A stretch of 64,000 bases of DNA from JACCZX01 sp963729165 (GTDB lineage Bacteria > Pseudomonadota > Gammaproteobacteria > Burkholderiales > Burkholderiaceae_F). Where the stretch lies: the NCBI GenBank assembly GCA_963729165.1, contig CAVSMM010000004.1, forward strand, positions 1-64,000, read 5' to 3'. The stretch's first letter is position 1, and each line of letters opens with the position of its first letter. This document shows positions 38,577 through 50,896 of the stretch, in pieces. Both the position numbers and the translations under genes were made by a program. Under the pieces are notes generated by a model that was not told the origin of the DNA, did no database searches, and saw nothing but the letters and a program-made list of their open reading frames with translations.

Positions 38577-41500
38577 ATGCCGACAACCGTTTGCGCCTGC
38601 GGAAACCGACTTAAGCGCGCCGACCGATACTGTTCGAGTTGCGGCGCCGCACGCTCCGTGGCCGATTCGAAGCGCCCGTCGAGTGGCGACCAAAGTTTCG
38701 AAACGGCGCATTGCTCCGTCATCGGTCGACTCTGCGCGGCATGCTGTACCGGAGCGCAAGCACGCCACCGTCATGTTTGCCGATTTATGCGGCTCAACCG
38801 AGCAAATTGGAAATCCTGACCCGGAAGAAGCGCGCAAGTATCTCGATCCTGCGCTGGCGTTGATGTCGGGGCACGTTAAAGCCTACGGCGGCATCATCAG
38901 TCAGCTGCTCGGTGACGGAGTGCTGGCGCTTTTCGGAGCGCCACTCACGCAAGAAGATCATGCATTGCGCGCCTGCCTTGCGGGACTTGCGATACAACGC
39001 GCTGTGATCGACTGGAATCGGGAACGGGCGGAAACAGACAAGCCGATAGCCGTAAGAGTCGGCATCGCTTCGGGTGAACTGGTGGTCAGCTCCGCCAGCG
39101 AATATCTGTCTTCGCACTACCGCGCGGACGGATTGACGGCTCATCTTGCCAAACGAATCGAGGGTTTGGCCGCGCCCGGTAGCGTGATGATCAGCGCGAG
39201 CACGTTCCGGCTCGTCGAGCGTCATATCGAAGCGAAGCCGCTTGGCACGCGAGTAATCGCTGGTTTCGAGTCCGCAATCGAACTCTATGAACTGCTTCTG
39301 AAGAGCAGCGTCCTCGAGCGGCATCGTTGGCACGTCATGGAGCACTTGCGCCACTGATCGATCGGGTCGAGGTCTTGTCGGCGCTAAACATTGTGGGCAG
39401 CCAAGCGCTGGCGAGCAGGATGCGGGCGATTGGGCTCACCGGAGAAGCCGGCATTGGAAAGTCCCGGGTCATCGCGGAATTTTGTCGGGCGATGCGCGAA
39501 AGCGGCTTCAATACATGCTTTGTGGCGGCGCATGCCTATGGGACGCACGTTCAGTACGCGGTGATCGCCGACTTAATCCGCGAATTGATACAGGCGCCAG
39601 CGGATGCGGCCGCACGAGGCGCCGGCGTTGCTTTCCCTTCAATGGATACTTGGGGACCCGCCGCCCAGTTGCATCACGACGCTGTCGTGGATCTGCTTGA
39701 ACTCGGCAATCCAACCGAAGCATGGACCGATCTCACTCCGTCGCAGCGTCGTCGGCGTATCGGTGACGCAGTTCAATGGTTGATTACAAAGCGCATTGAG
39801 TCAGGACCGCTAATGCTCGTCGTAGAAGACCTGGCATTGGCCGACCGCGAGAGCCAGCGGCTGCTCGAACAGTTGCTACGCAGGATTGAACACCTGCCGG
39901 TGCTTGTCTGCGTGACGTATCGGCATCAGTTTCAGCCGCGCTGGATCGACGCTCCCTGGTTCGCTGAGCACGTTATGCGCGCGCTCGAGCCGCGGGACAT
40001 GTTGAGCCTTGCGCATGCAATCCTAGGTGAAGATGATTCGGTCCAATCGCTGGTCAGCGATCTCGCCGACAAGGCGCAGGGCAATCCGTTTTATCTGGAG
40101 CAGATGACACTGACTCTGGTTGACGATGGAACATTGGTCGGCGCGCCAGGCGCTTATCGTTGCATTCAGCCAGAGCCCGAGCTGCGCGTGCCAGGATCGA
40201 TCGCCGCTGTGATAGGTGCTCGCGTCGACAGGCTCCCGACGGCAGCCAAAGCGGCGCTGGAGGCAGCGGCGATTATTGGCGAGCCGTTCACCAGCGAATT
40301 GCTGGCGTCGATGCATCACGTTGCCGCTGGCGAAGCTGAAAGCCGCCTCTCGCACGCAGTGGTTGCGGGACTGGTCAGTGCGCGCGTCATGGAGGGAGAA
40401 ACGCGTTACGAATTTCCACACGCGCTGGTGCAGGAGGTCGTCGCTTCGCCACGTTGACACATGCGAGACGCAAGGTGCTGCACCGCGCAGTGTTCAACGC
40501 GTTGCGCGAACATGCCAGTGAAAAGTCCTCCGATCGTGATTCGGTACTCGCGCATCATGCGTACGCCGGGGAAGCCTGGAGCGAGGCCGCCGAGTTCGCG
40601 TTGCGATCGATGTCACGCTCGATTCGGCGATCGGCCAATCGCGATGCGCTCGTGATGTTCGACATGGGCCGCGACGCAGCGCGCCGCCTTCCGGACGGTT
40701 CCGCGCGGGCAATGCTTGAACTCGGCCTTCGTCTGGAAGCGATCGGCGCACTGTTGCCGCTCGGCCGCGTCGACGACATCGTCGACAACCTAGAGCGCGC
40801 ACAGACTATTACGCAGACCATTGGCGACAAAAAGCGTGAAGCGGCCGTTTCGCTGCAGCTCGCTGTGATGCTGTGGACGCGCGGCACCTACCGGCAGGGA
40901 CTTGAGATTGCGAGCCACGCAGCGGAGGCCGCGACTGCCGTTCAAAGCCGCAGTCTACAAATGGCTGCAATGCAGGCGCGCATGATGCTGAATCACGGAC
41001 TTGGCCGCTATCAGGAAGCGCTTGATGAAGCGCGCACGGTCGACCGCCTGTTCACTGCCGAGCTTGCCGCACGCAGAATCATGCCTGGCTGGGCGGTAAT
41101 CGCTGCAGTCAACGTCAAGGTATTCATGGCCGATATTCTTGCGCGCATGGCGTCAATTCGATGCAGCGCAGGCGCTCTGCGATGAGGCTTACCGTGAACT
41201 GGCCGACCATGAACACGCGTTCTCGCGCGTGATGGTGGATTTCGTGCAAGGAGGAATCTGGGTATGACGCGCCAAGTGGGGCTGACGCTGCGCAGCGCAT
41301 GAGAGATGCGCTGAAGTCATGCATGACGAACGATGTGCCGACGATGTATCCGGCGATCGTCGCTCCTACTCGGCGGAGCGATCGGCGCAGGGGGACAAGT
41401 CGAAGCGGCAGTTGAACTGCTCGAGAAAGCGATAGCGGAAAAGGCCTATCTTGCAGGCGGGCGGTATAACGAGTACTACTTGTCGTCATGCTTGGGTATC

Positions 41501-41774
41501 GCGTTGACCCGCTGCGGGCGGTTCGCTGATGCGCGCAACGCCTTGCAGCAAGCCAGAGCATCTGCGCGTTTCTACGAACAGCACGGGCACATCGCCGAAG
41601 CCGCCTACTGGTCGGCCAAACGACGCGGCGGCCGGCCGCACAGAGAGCGCGCATTGGCCGGATGGCAAGAAGCCGTCACGCTGGCTCAGGCGTGTTCGAT
41701 GGACTATTGGATGGAGAGCGCTAAACGACACGCAGCAATGCTTGAGGCAATGAGCACGGAAGCGATTTCATCTG
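38577..41774 (+). CDS. Zinc-ribbon / class III nucleotidyl cyclase / AAA-STAND ATPase / TPR protein, multiply frameshifted
   Basis: A large signalling protein (about 1,060 residues if joined). ATG 38577 opens with a zinc ribbon, CACGNRLKRADRYCSSCGAA. After an indel near 38700 comes a class III cyclase domain: first metal Asp in TVMFADLCGSTEQI, second in LLGDGVLALFGAP, and HLAKRIEGLA where most cyclases have Asn. After a break near 39345 comes an ATPase with Walker A GEAGIGKS and Walker B LMLVVEDLALAD. After a break near 40443 come TPR-like helices (AEFALRSMSRSIRRSANRDA, LLEKAIAEKAYLAGGRYNEY) with more breaks at 41160-41380. The end is uncertain; I place it at the TGA near 41774. Likely cyclic nucleotide synthesis gated by ATPase/TPR sensing. 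Confidence 0.75.
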
Positions 41775-41803
41775 ATCGAGCCCCACGCTTCTACACCGCA
41801 CGT

Positions 41804-43029
41804 ATGAGTTCTCGTGTGGCCGCAGCGCTAAGCGCCCTGCGACATCGGTTTGTCAGCCGATTGGTCCATCAGCCGAAAGTGCTGCGTGTTTTTACTGGCG
41901 CTTTGCGAAGGTGGCCGAGTTCAACCGCGCCGCGCCCATGGCGACGCGCCGCACTGCGGTGCTGTCGGTATTGCATCGGCAAGCGAGCTTTCTCAAACGC
42001 TGCGCAGGCGTCGAGTTTGGTGGCGGGCGAGTTTGCAATTGGAATGGAAGCCGGCGAGCGGCATCAGCAGGATCGAGAATTTCTACAGAGTGTGCTGCCG
42101 CAGCCAAACCAATGGGCCGACCTGAGCGCCGACAAAGTTGAAGAAGTGAATCCGAACGCTGCGGGATTCCGAGACGCGATCGTTCGATCTAGTCAACGAC
42201 TATCTGGTGCACGTCGTGTGGAAGGCTTTGGCAAGCGCCTTCGGAACGGCGGCCGATGCAATCATCGGCGAGTCTGCAGTCGAGTGGCCAGAATTCGCGC
42301 GCGATCTGCGAAACGTTGGCGGCCAGTTGATCTCTGGATCGGGCGTCCCGAATGTACGCAAGCGCGCCGAAGACAGCGCACGATCGTAACCCTGCGCCTC
42401 AAGAGGGCGCTGAGCCGATTGAAGGAACAGCAACGTTGGACGTGTCTCGACCGTGACGCAATTAAGCGGAATGCGGTCGGACTTCTCTGGGTTGGGCATC
42501 CCGCCACGGTGCAGGCGGGCGCGTTAGTCATGCAGGAGTTGCTCTCGCGACGAGCCGTGTGCCAACAGCTGACATCCGCGGCCCGTGAGGTCGCGGCGCC
42601 CTGCAGAGACGCCGAATTTCGGCATCGCCTTCGTGGACACGTTCGAGTCGTTGCGGTTTCGGCCGCCGTTTCCAATTTTGCGGCGCGAAGTTCCGCGTAG
42701 CACCTGGCTCGACATCGGAAACGCAGTGGCCGATTCGCGTTAAGTGCGGATCCGAAATGGTCGTACTGATCATTGGAGCGCTATTCGACGATCCGACGCA
42801 CCAAAGTGACTCTCGTTCGGACTCGCCACAATGCTGTTATCAGCATGGTGACGATCCTCGCTTGCTGCTGTTTGGCGCCGGCGAACGGGCATGCATTGCT
42901 AAGCATCACGTTCTCGAGATTCTAGTCAGCGCGCTGGCAGGCCTTTTGACGCTTCCTAACATTCGATGGGCAATCCGTGGTTCAGTCGCATTGAGTACGA
43001 CGGCCCTCAGATATCGAGCCTACGACTGA
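41804..43029 (+). CDS. Cytochrome P450-like heme protein, multiply frameshifted
   Basis: Pieces in three frames line up as one P450 of about 405 residues. Start ATG 41804; early segments VLRVFYWRFAKVAEFNRAAP, GEFAIGMEAGERHQQDREFL, and DLVNDYLVHVVWKALASAFG. An I-helix-like GLLWVGHPATVQAGALVMQE lacks the usual acid-Thr pair. The ExxR helix is FVDTFESLRFRPPFPILRRE. The heme-binding loop is LLLFGAGERACIAKHHVLEI, with the Cys ligand about 55 residues from the end. At least five indels are needed. The unusual I-helix suggests a rearranging rather than oxygen-activating P450, which is inference. Confidence 0.65.
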
Positions 43030-43050
43030 GATTTGACAAATGATCGCTAA

Positions 43051-45048
43051 TCAAAGGCGGTCTGCGTCATCGCCCCGCCCAAACGCTTAAATCTGAATCT
43101 GCCGGTTCTAAGAAGAGAGTTGGAAGAATTATTGACTCGGATCGGCGTGGTTCATTTTGCTTCCGTTGCACTCTTGCCGCCTCGCGCCGACTCCACGCAT
43201 GCGGACGCTCCGTCGTTACTGATGGAATTGGTGGTTGATGATCGCCTGTCGATAGATGACTTGGTAGCCTTGCTGGTACAAGAGGGGTTCGCCACGTTAT
43301 GGGACATCTACGGCCCATTTTGTGCCGACACTAGTCAACAAGCCTCACCTCTAGTCCAGCGCGAATGGTTACAAGCTTTTTTGGTCGCGCATGCGAGCGG
43401 AGCCCACTGTGGTTTCGTAGGGGCACGCGATCGAACTGTCGCCCAGATCCTTAGCGAGGGAGAGCTGTACGGGACTGCCCGCAGCAAACTCGATGAGCAG
43501 CTGCGTAAGGCGCGAGACACGAAATTCAGCGGCGCGTCGCGGCTCGCATACGAAAGCCGCGCAGCTCTAGCGCGCACGATCGCCGATGAGGTAGCCGTGA
43601 CGCGCGTTTTCGCTGGGCCGCGGCTCCGGTGGCGTATTCATTCTGGCGCCAGCCATGGATGAATTTCGGTATGCGCATCGGTCTCGTGGCTGCGCGGCTT
43701 GGTCTGCCGATGGTGTCGGTGGCTGCAATAGCAATCGCAATAGACGGCAGCAGCAGGGATTCTTGCTTTGACCTTGCTGCTCGCTGCGGTCAATCTTCAG
43801 ACGATCCTGACAACGAAGGCGATATTCGGCACCAGTTACCGCTACGCGATGCAAGCAGTATTTATCATTGGAGCAGTGATCCTGCTGATATTAGGTGTTG
43901 GGTACGTTACTGCCGGACGAACTCGCTCGCGGACCGTCACTGCATTTGTTTTATTGGTCGCTGGTCTGGTCCTTGTTATCGTCAGCGGCGGTAACGCCTT
44001 GTTCGACTGGCGCGATTTTGTTGGCTTAGTGGGCGCGGTCGAGGTGTTGACGCGAAGCGGATTAATCGCGTTGCTGTGGACGGCGCTGGTATGGGCGGTT
44101 TTGGGTCTCGCTTTTCTGCTTCGCATTACTGCTGGCGCGACCATTTTTGGGAATGTCCGCAGCGATCGCATTATTCGTTGGGCTGCTTGGAGTGATCGGC
44201 TTCGTTGCCCACATCGCTGCGGCAGCCGTCGTCGGCCGAGCCGCGGCAATGAATTTTGGCGTTTATCCCGACCTGCAGCGAAATTCTGTGCTCGCGATGC
44301 CGGCAGTCGACGTGGTGGCATTTCTGGTCTTCGCGGTATTGAGCGGGTCGATATTTGTGCTGATCCGATCGCTGAGGATGCCTCCAGTTAAACCACAGTC
44401 TCTGTCGCTTAAGACTGAACCGCTAAAGGCCGCGCATCAGGTACACCGGTCGATCGACGAGTGCGAGGCATCGCTGGTAGCAAACGGCAATCCGAACCAC
44501 CTCGTGAGCCTGACCGACATCAAGGCTCCGTACTGGCGCAATCGGATAATGCTTCGTTTCTTTCTCTGGCTGATAGGGGAAATCGGACACACCGTCTTCG
44601 TATACGGTCGGCTAGCCAACGCGGACGGGATTCAGGTTTGCACACTGGCGTATTGTCGATGACGGTCGCCGGTTACTGTTTTGCGCCAATTACGACGGTT
44701 CATTTGGAGGCTATCTAGACGAGTTCATCAACGGCGCTCCGGAGGGCATCAATCTGATTTGGCGCTGGACCGAATTGCGCAAACGCCGAGGCTGCCGAGC
44801 AGGAACAGCCTTGTGTCGCAAACGAACGGGGATTTCCACCGACCTCTTTCTGGATACTCGGCGGTTGCAAGTACGAGCAGTGGTTTAAGGCGTATGCCCG
44901 CGACAGCATGCTTCCCTTCTTATATCGCTTCGCGGCTTATAGGTACTCCGCTCAAGACGTCGAACGAGCGACCCGACTGCGAGAGGCCCTGTTCGGTCTG
45001 CGCACTACGGTGAAGGATGATCAGATCATGCGTGCTCTCGAATCATGA
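43051..45048 (+). CDS. Unfamiliar membrane protein with two similar soluble domains, multiply frameshifted
   Basis: I do not recognise a named family. Joined frames give about 650 residues. N-terminal domain: RELEELLTRIGVVHFASVAL, then WDIYGPF and GFVGARDRTVAQILSEG. Middle: several hydrophobic helices (LTLLLAAVNLQTI, AMQAVFIIGAVILLILGVGY, TAFVLLVAGLVLVIVSGGNA, IALFVGLLGVIGFVAHIAAA). C-terminal domain: NHLVSLTDIKAPYWRNRIML and LLFCANYDGSFGGYLDEFIN, ending WFKAYARDSMLPFLYRFAAY. Both soluble parts have an H-x-(S/V)-S strand, suggesting duplicated ferredoxin-like domains. The start codon is uncertain; the frame is open from 43051. Its stop overlaps the DyP start (ATGA), implying co-translation. 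Confidence 0.55.
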
Positions 45049-46622
45049 GTCATCCTTTCAAGTCGGGAGAGCACGGCAATGACGTGCAAGCGATATTGCG
45101 CTCAGGTTTTAAAAGCCTGGAGAAGTGCCGCTACCTGCTGCTGAGGATCGAGGATCCGGAGAAGGCAGCACGATGGATCGATGAACTATTCGCCGAAAAC
45201 CTAATAAAGAGCGTGGCCGACATCGACCTCGCCAAAGCGAGCGATGGGTTTGATGAAGCAGTGATACTGGCATTTACGTATGCTGCGGCCTAACCCGCAT
45301 GGGCTTGACCGAACATCGCGAGTTTCCATTTCCGACTGCATTCAAAGTCGGGATGGCTAACCCCTTGCGGGCACCGCTGATTGGTGACAAGGAGTAGAGC
45401 GTGCCCACTGGAACTGGGACAGATGTAGACACGGGCAAGCTGGCCGACAGCGAAGTTCACGTGATGGCCGTCCACTATCAAAGCGATAATCCCCACTATT
45501 CGCCATCCAGACGATTGAGCGCTGTATCCAAGTCCGGGTTCAAAGTGGTCAAGACAGTCGAAACTTGTCCATTTTATGTTCGCGACACGAGCGAGCCATT
45601 TGGTTTCCAGGACGGAATTTCTCAGCCTTACGTCCCTGGATTGTCGAGCGAACGCGTGAAGAGTTCGGCAGCAACAGACGCTAGACCTGATGACGACAAT
45701 ACAGTCGCACCGGCGAATTTGTTTTGGGACATGTTAACGCCTATGGCAAACGCTCTTACACGCCCGATCTCGAGGGATGGCGCGATTTCTCTAAGCGCGA
45801 TGAACGCTTTGCCTTCAACGGGAGTTATGTAGCGGTCCGGCAGATTGAGCAGGACGTCTCGGCGTTCAAAAGGGCGGAGCAAGAGTACGGGGAAAGTGCG
45901 ATCGAAAAGATGATGGGACGCACTCGCAAAGGCGAGGCGCTCGTAAGAGATTCAATTAGCAGCGACGCAGCGAGTTCGTCGAAAGGTGAAAAGTGCTTGA
46001 ACAACTCGTTCCGTTATCGGACAAGCGATCTGGACGGCTTTCAGTGTCCGCGCGGGGCACATATCCGGCGGGCCAATCCGAGAGACGCACTTGGATGGCA
46101 CGTTGAATCTGGAGTCGCAGCATCCAAGCTGCATCGTTTAATTCGGCGTGGTCGTGTCTATAGCGATCGTCCCAGATGCGCTGTCAATGGAGAGGTCAAA
46201 AAATGTGTCGAACGCTCGTGTGCATCTGATTGTGGTAACGGTCTGTTCTTTGTAGCATTGAATGCCGATCTCGATTGGCAGTTCGAGTTTGTGCAGCAAC
46301 GTTGGTTCAGCAATCCCAAATTTGCCGATCTCTGGGACGAAGCTGATCCAGCGCTCGGAGCGGCGTCGAGTCGCTGTTCTCGATGCCTAGTTACCTGCCC
46401 ATCGGGGCGCGCCTTTTCGACCTTCCGCGATTTACGACGGTGATTGGCGGCGGATATTTTTTTCTTCCGAGCATTTCAGCTTTACGTTTTGTCGCATCGA
46501 AGCGGGACCGAAAGCCAGACATGAATTCCATAGAAGATCGGCGTGTCGTCGAAGATGCACAGCAATGGTTTGAGCAATCCGACATCAGAAGTAAGACCGA
46601 AGCCGTCTTCGGGTGTTTTTGA
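45045..46622 (+). CDS. DyP-type heme peroxidase, multiply frameshifted
   Basis: ATG 45045 gives MSHPFKSGEHGNDVQAILRS. Frames change near 45287, 45400, 45715 and 46380. The DyP hallmarks are present: the GXXDG motif in EPFGFQDGISQPYVPG (catalytic Asp), the proximal heme His in CPRGAHIRRANPRDA, and a distal Arg region LHRLIRRGRVYS. The C-terminus LFDLPRFTTVIGGGYFFLPS is typical of this large DyP group. It oxidises organic substrates with hydrogen peroxide. No signal peptide or Tat motif, so probably cytoplasmic. The end is uncertain and overlaps the lipase start by up to 80 bases. Confidence 0.8.
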
Positions 46623-48297
46623 GATCGGATTGTCATTGGCAGGTACCGTATCGGCGGGCGCATACACAGCCGGAGTGCTCGACTTTTTGGTCGAAGCACT
46701 AGACGAATGGGAGCACGCCAAACAGGATTCGCGGCGGTCGATTGCTAGACACAACGTTCGCCTCAAGGTCATTAGCGGCACGTCAGGCGGAGGCGCATGT
46801 GCGGCGACTCTGGCAAAGGCTCTCGCGTATCGCTTTCCCGCTGAGGCGATCACGCACGGCAGCCAGCGACCCAATCCTAATTCCGTAAATCCTTTGTATC
46901 GACTATGGGTATACGGCTTTGGACTGCATGACCTATGTGCCGTTGATTCGGAAGAGAGAGTCGAGCCTCTTCGGTCACTGCTGCATGAAGGACCTTCGAC
47001 CCATGATTTCGAGCAATTCGTGTCGCCTAAAGGTGAGCGCGTCGAGCTCGCGAGTAAACGCGCGTGGGTGGATAACCCTCTGACCGTGCTGTTGACGCTT
47101 ACCAATCGGGAGGGAGTGAGTTACACGGTGCCGTACGTTGGAAACACTGAACGTTATCGGCGTCACGCGGACTACGCTCGAATCGAGTTTTACTACGGCG
47201 ATTGTTCACAGGACTCGCCAGGATGGCCGGATGCGTTCACTGTCAAAGCGAACGAGAACGCGGTGTTGCCAAAGCCGGCCAGTGGAACCGCAATCTCCTG
47301 GAAAGATGCTTGGCAGTTCGCGCGTGCCACAGCTGCGTTTCCAGTGTTATTTCCGGCCGTCCCACTCAGCCGTCCGGCGTGGCAATACCTTTATCAGCCG
47401 CTAATTATTCAGTCGCCGAGCGGTCCAGCAGAGGTCCTCGTATGGCCACCGGACGGGAGTGGAAGTCAATGTGGGCAGAAAAATAGCCACCTGAGTTTTA
47501 GTGCTATCGACGGCGGAGTGCTCAATGATCATCCTGCGGAGCTTGCGCAACACCATCTTGCAGGACTCGTCGGCCGTAATCGAGGCGAACCGGAAGAAGT
47601 GAGGCGTGCTCTGATTCACATAGACCCGTTCGCAGGCACTTTGACACCGAACATTTACAAGCTCGGTGCTGACAACGGCCACGGTGAGACGCTGGTCAAG
47701 GCTGCCGCGGGCGCAGCGGCGGCTCTGACGTCACAAGCTCAGTTTTCAACGCAAGATTTTTCCTTGGCTTCTGAGGCAGCAGGCCGCAGTCGATTTCTAA
47801 TCGGCGCAGCTCGTGGCGCTGATTCGGGAAAGGCCGCACTGGCGAGCGGTGCCTTGTACGCATTTAGCGGGTTTTTGAGCGAGCAGTTCAGGCAGCATGA
47901 CTTCATGTTAGGGCGTCGCAATTGCCAGCAATTCTTGCGCAAGCACTTCCATCTGCCTTCGGATAACCCGCTATTTGGCAGCAATTCAAACGAAGGCGAA
48001 AGACCGATCATCCCCTTGACGGGTACGGCCGCGGTGGAGCAGGTGCTGCCTGATTGGCCGCTCGCCTCCAATGGAGCGTTGCCATCCGACACCGGTAAAC
48101 CAGACGCCCGGTCTGCGCTGCGTAACCGCGTAGGACTCGTTGTTGAACGGATGCTTGACCAAATTGGCTTCAGTGGACGGCTCATGATCTTGTTGGTTGC
48201 CATTCTTCCCAGTGTCATTTCCGCCCAGGTGCTTTCATCGATCCTGTTTCGACGCATCGTTGCCGACCTCAGGAAGCATCGGCTCGTTTCATCCTGA
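46543..48297 (+). CDS. Patatin-like phospholipase
   Basis: 584 residues, one uninterrupted frame. The Ser-Asp dyad is intact: nucleophile Ser81 in the GTSGGG motif and Asp323 in FSAIDGGVLNDHP. The glycine-rich oxyanion loop is LSLAGTVSAGAYTAGVLDFL at residues 30-49. A hydrophobic patch near the C-terminus (MILLVAILPSVISAQVLSSI) may bind membranes. Family members release fatty acids from phospholipids. GTG 46543 or ATG 46555 may start it; both overlap the end of the DyP gene. It is the last gene of the accessory block and the only one there without indels. Confidence 0.9.
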   Translation: MSSKMHSNGLSNPTSEVRPKPSSGVFEIGLSLAGTVSAGAYTAGVLDFLVEALDEWEHAKQDSRRSIARHNVRLKVISGTSGGGACAATLAKALAYRFPAEAITHGSQRPNPNSVNPLYRLWVYGFGLHDLCAVDSEERVEPLRSLLHEGPSTHDFEQFVSPKGERVELASKRAWVDNPLTVLLTLTNREGVSYTVPYVGNTERYRRHADYARIEFYYGDCSQDSPGWPDAFTVKANENAVLPKPASGTAISWKDAWQFARATAAFPVLFPAVPLSRPAWQYLYQPLIIQSPSGPAEVLVWPPDGSGSQCGQKNSHLSFSAIDGGVLNDHPAELAQHHLAGLVGRNRGEPEEVRRALIHIDPFAGTLTPNIYKLGADNGHGETLVKAAAGAAAALTSQAQFSTQDFSLASEAAGRSRFLIGAARGADSGKAALASGALYAFSGFLSEQFRQHDFMLGRRNCQQFLRKHFHLPSDNPLFGSNSNEGERPIIPLTGTAAVEQVLPDWPLASNGALPSDTGKPDARSALRNRVGLVVERMLDQIGFSGRLMILLVAILPSVISAQVLSSILFRRIVADLRKHRLVSS

Positions 48298-48298
48298 T

Positions 48299-48317
48299 GG
48301 GCTTGTTGGCATAGCCC
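48299..48317. terminator. Stem-loop between convergent lipase and ETF-QO genes
   Basis: GGGCT at 48299-48303 pairs with AGCCC at 48313-48317. It lies in the 33-base gap between the two convergent stops. A short T run (CTTT) follows on the plus strand. The stem is only five base pairs, so it is a weak candidate. Confidence 0.3.
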
Positions 48318-48330
48318 GCTTTCAGTGCCT

Positions 48331-49989
<1,659 letters not shown>

Positions 49990-50125
49990 GTCTCGTCCTA
50001 TGTGCGATCGAGGATTGTAGAAGGATCGACTATGCGATCATCGCCACCACACAGATCTTCGGTTGCTGCGTGCCAGGCATCGACGGGGCACGCGACGAGC
50101 CCGGGTCGTCGACGCTTACCACACC

Positions 50126-50896
50126 ATGCGAACCAATCTAAAAGAGAAAGTGGCACTCGTCACCGGTGCCAGCAGCGGCCTGGGAGCGCGCTTCGCCCGC
50201 GTGCTAGCGGCCAACGGCGCATTGACGGTGTTGGCAGCGCGCCGACTCGAGCGTCTGAAGGATTTACGAGCTGAGATCGAGGCAGCGGGTGGTGCGGCCC
50301 ACATCGTTGCGCTCGACGTGACTGACCAGGAATCGATCGAAGCCGCCGTCAAGCAGACCGAGCGCGAGGTCGGCGCAATCGACATCCTCGTCAACAATTC
50401 CGGCGTTTCGACTGCCCAGCGTCTGACGGAGGTGACGCCGGTCGACTACGACTTCATGTTCGATACCAACGTCAAGGGTGCATTCTTTGTTGCGCAGGCG
50501 GTGGCGCGGCAGATGATTGCGCGTTCGAAGCAGCAGCAAGGGCTGCGTGGCCGCATCGTCAATATTGCTTCGATCGCCGGCTTGCGGGTGCTGCCTGATA
50601 TCGGCGTCTATTGCATGACCAAGGCCGCGGTGATTCACATGACACGCTCGCAGGCGGTCGAATGGGGTCGCTACGGCATCAATGTCAACGCGATTTGTCC
50701 GGGATACATCCGCACCGAAATGAACGATGCGGTCTGGGATACCGAGCGCGGCGCGAAGTTGCTCGATCGCTTGCCGCGCAAGAAGGTCGGCTCTCCGGAA
50801 GATCTGGATGGCGTGCTGCTGCTACTGGTCGCGGAAGAATCGCAGTTCATCAATGGCGCGATCATCGCCGCCGATGATGGAATGTCGGTCACGTGA
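50126..50896 (+). CDS. Short-chain dehydrogenase/reductase (SDR) family oxidoreductase
   Basis: 256 residues from ATG 50126. Classical SDR: cofactor motif TGASSGLGARFARVL (TGxxxGxG), NNSG at VNNSGVSTAQRL, catalytic Ser in NIASIAG, and Tyr/Lys in YCMTKAAVIH. The C-terminus INGAIIAADDGMSVT is standard. NAD(P)-dependent reduction or oxidation of a carbonyl/hydroxyl, substrate unknown. Its stop overlaps the GTG start of the thioesterase gene, and the CoA-transferase genes follow, suggesting acyl-CoA metabolism. Confidence 0.9.
   Translation: MRTNLKEKVALVTGASSGLGARFARVLAANGALTVLAARRLERLKDLRAEIEAAGGAAHIVALDVTDQESIEAAVKQTEREVGAIDILVNNSGVSTAQRLTEVTPVDYDFMFDTNVKGAFFVAQAVARQMIARSKQQQGLRGRIVNIASIAGLRVLPDIGVYCMTKAAVIHMTRSQAVEWGRYGINVNAICPGYIRTEMNDAVWDTERGAKLLDRLPRKKVGSPEDLDGVLLLLVAEESQFINGAIIAADDGMSVT

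Noticed and set aside
38577..48297. Integrase, transposase or attachment-site signs of an integrated island.
   Set aside because: No such gene, terminal repeat or tRNA border was found at either end; transfer is suggested only by composition and gene content.
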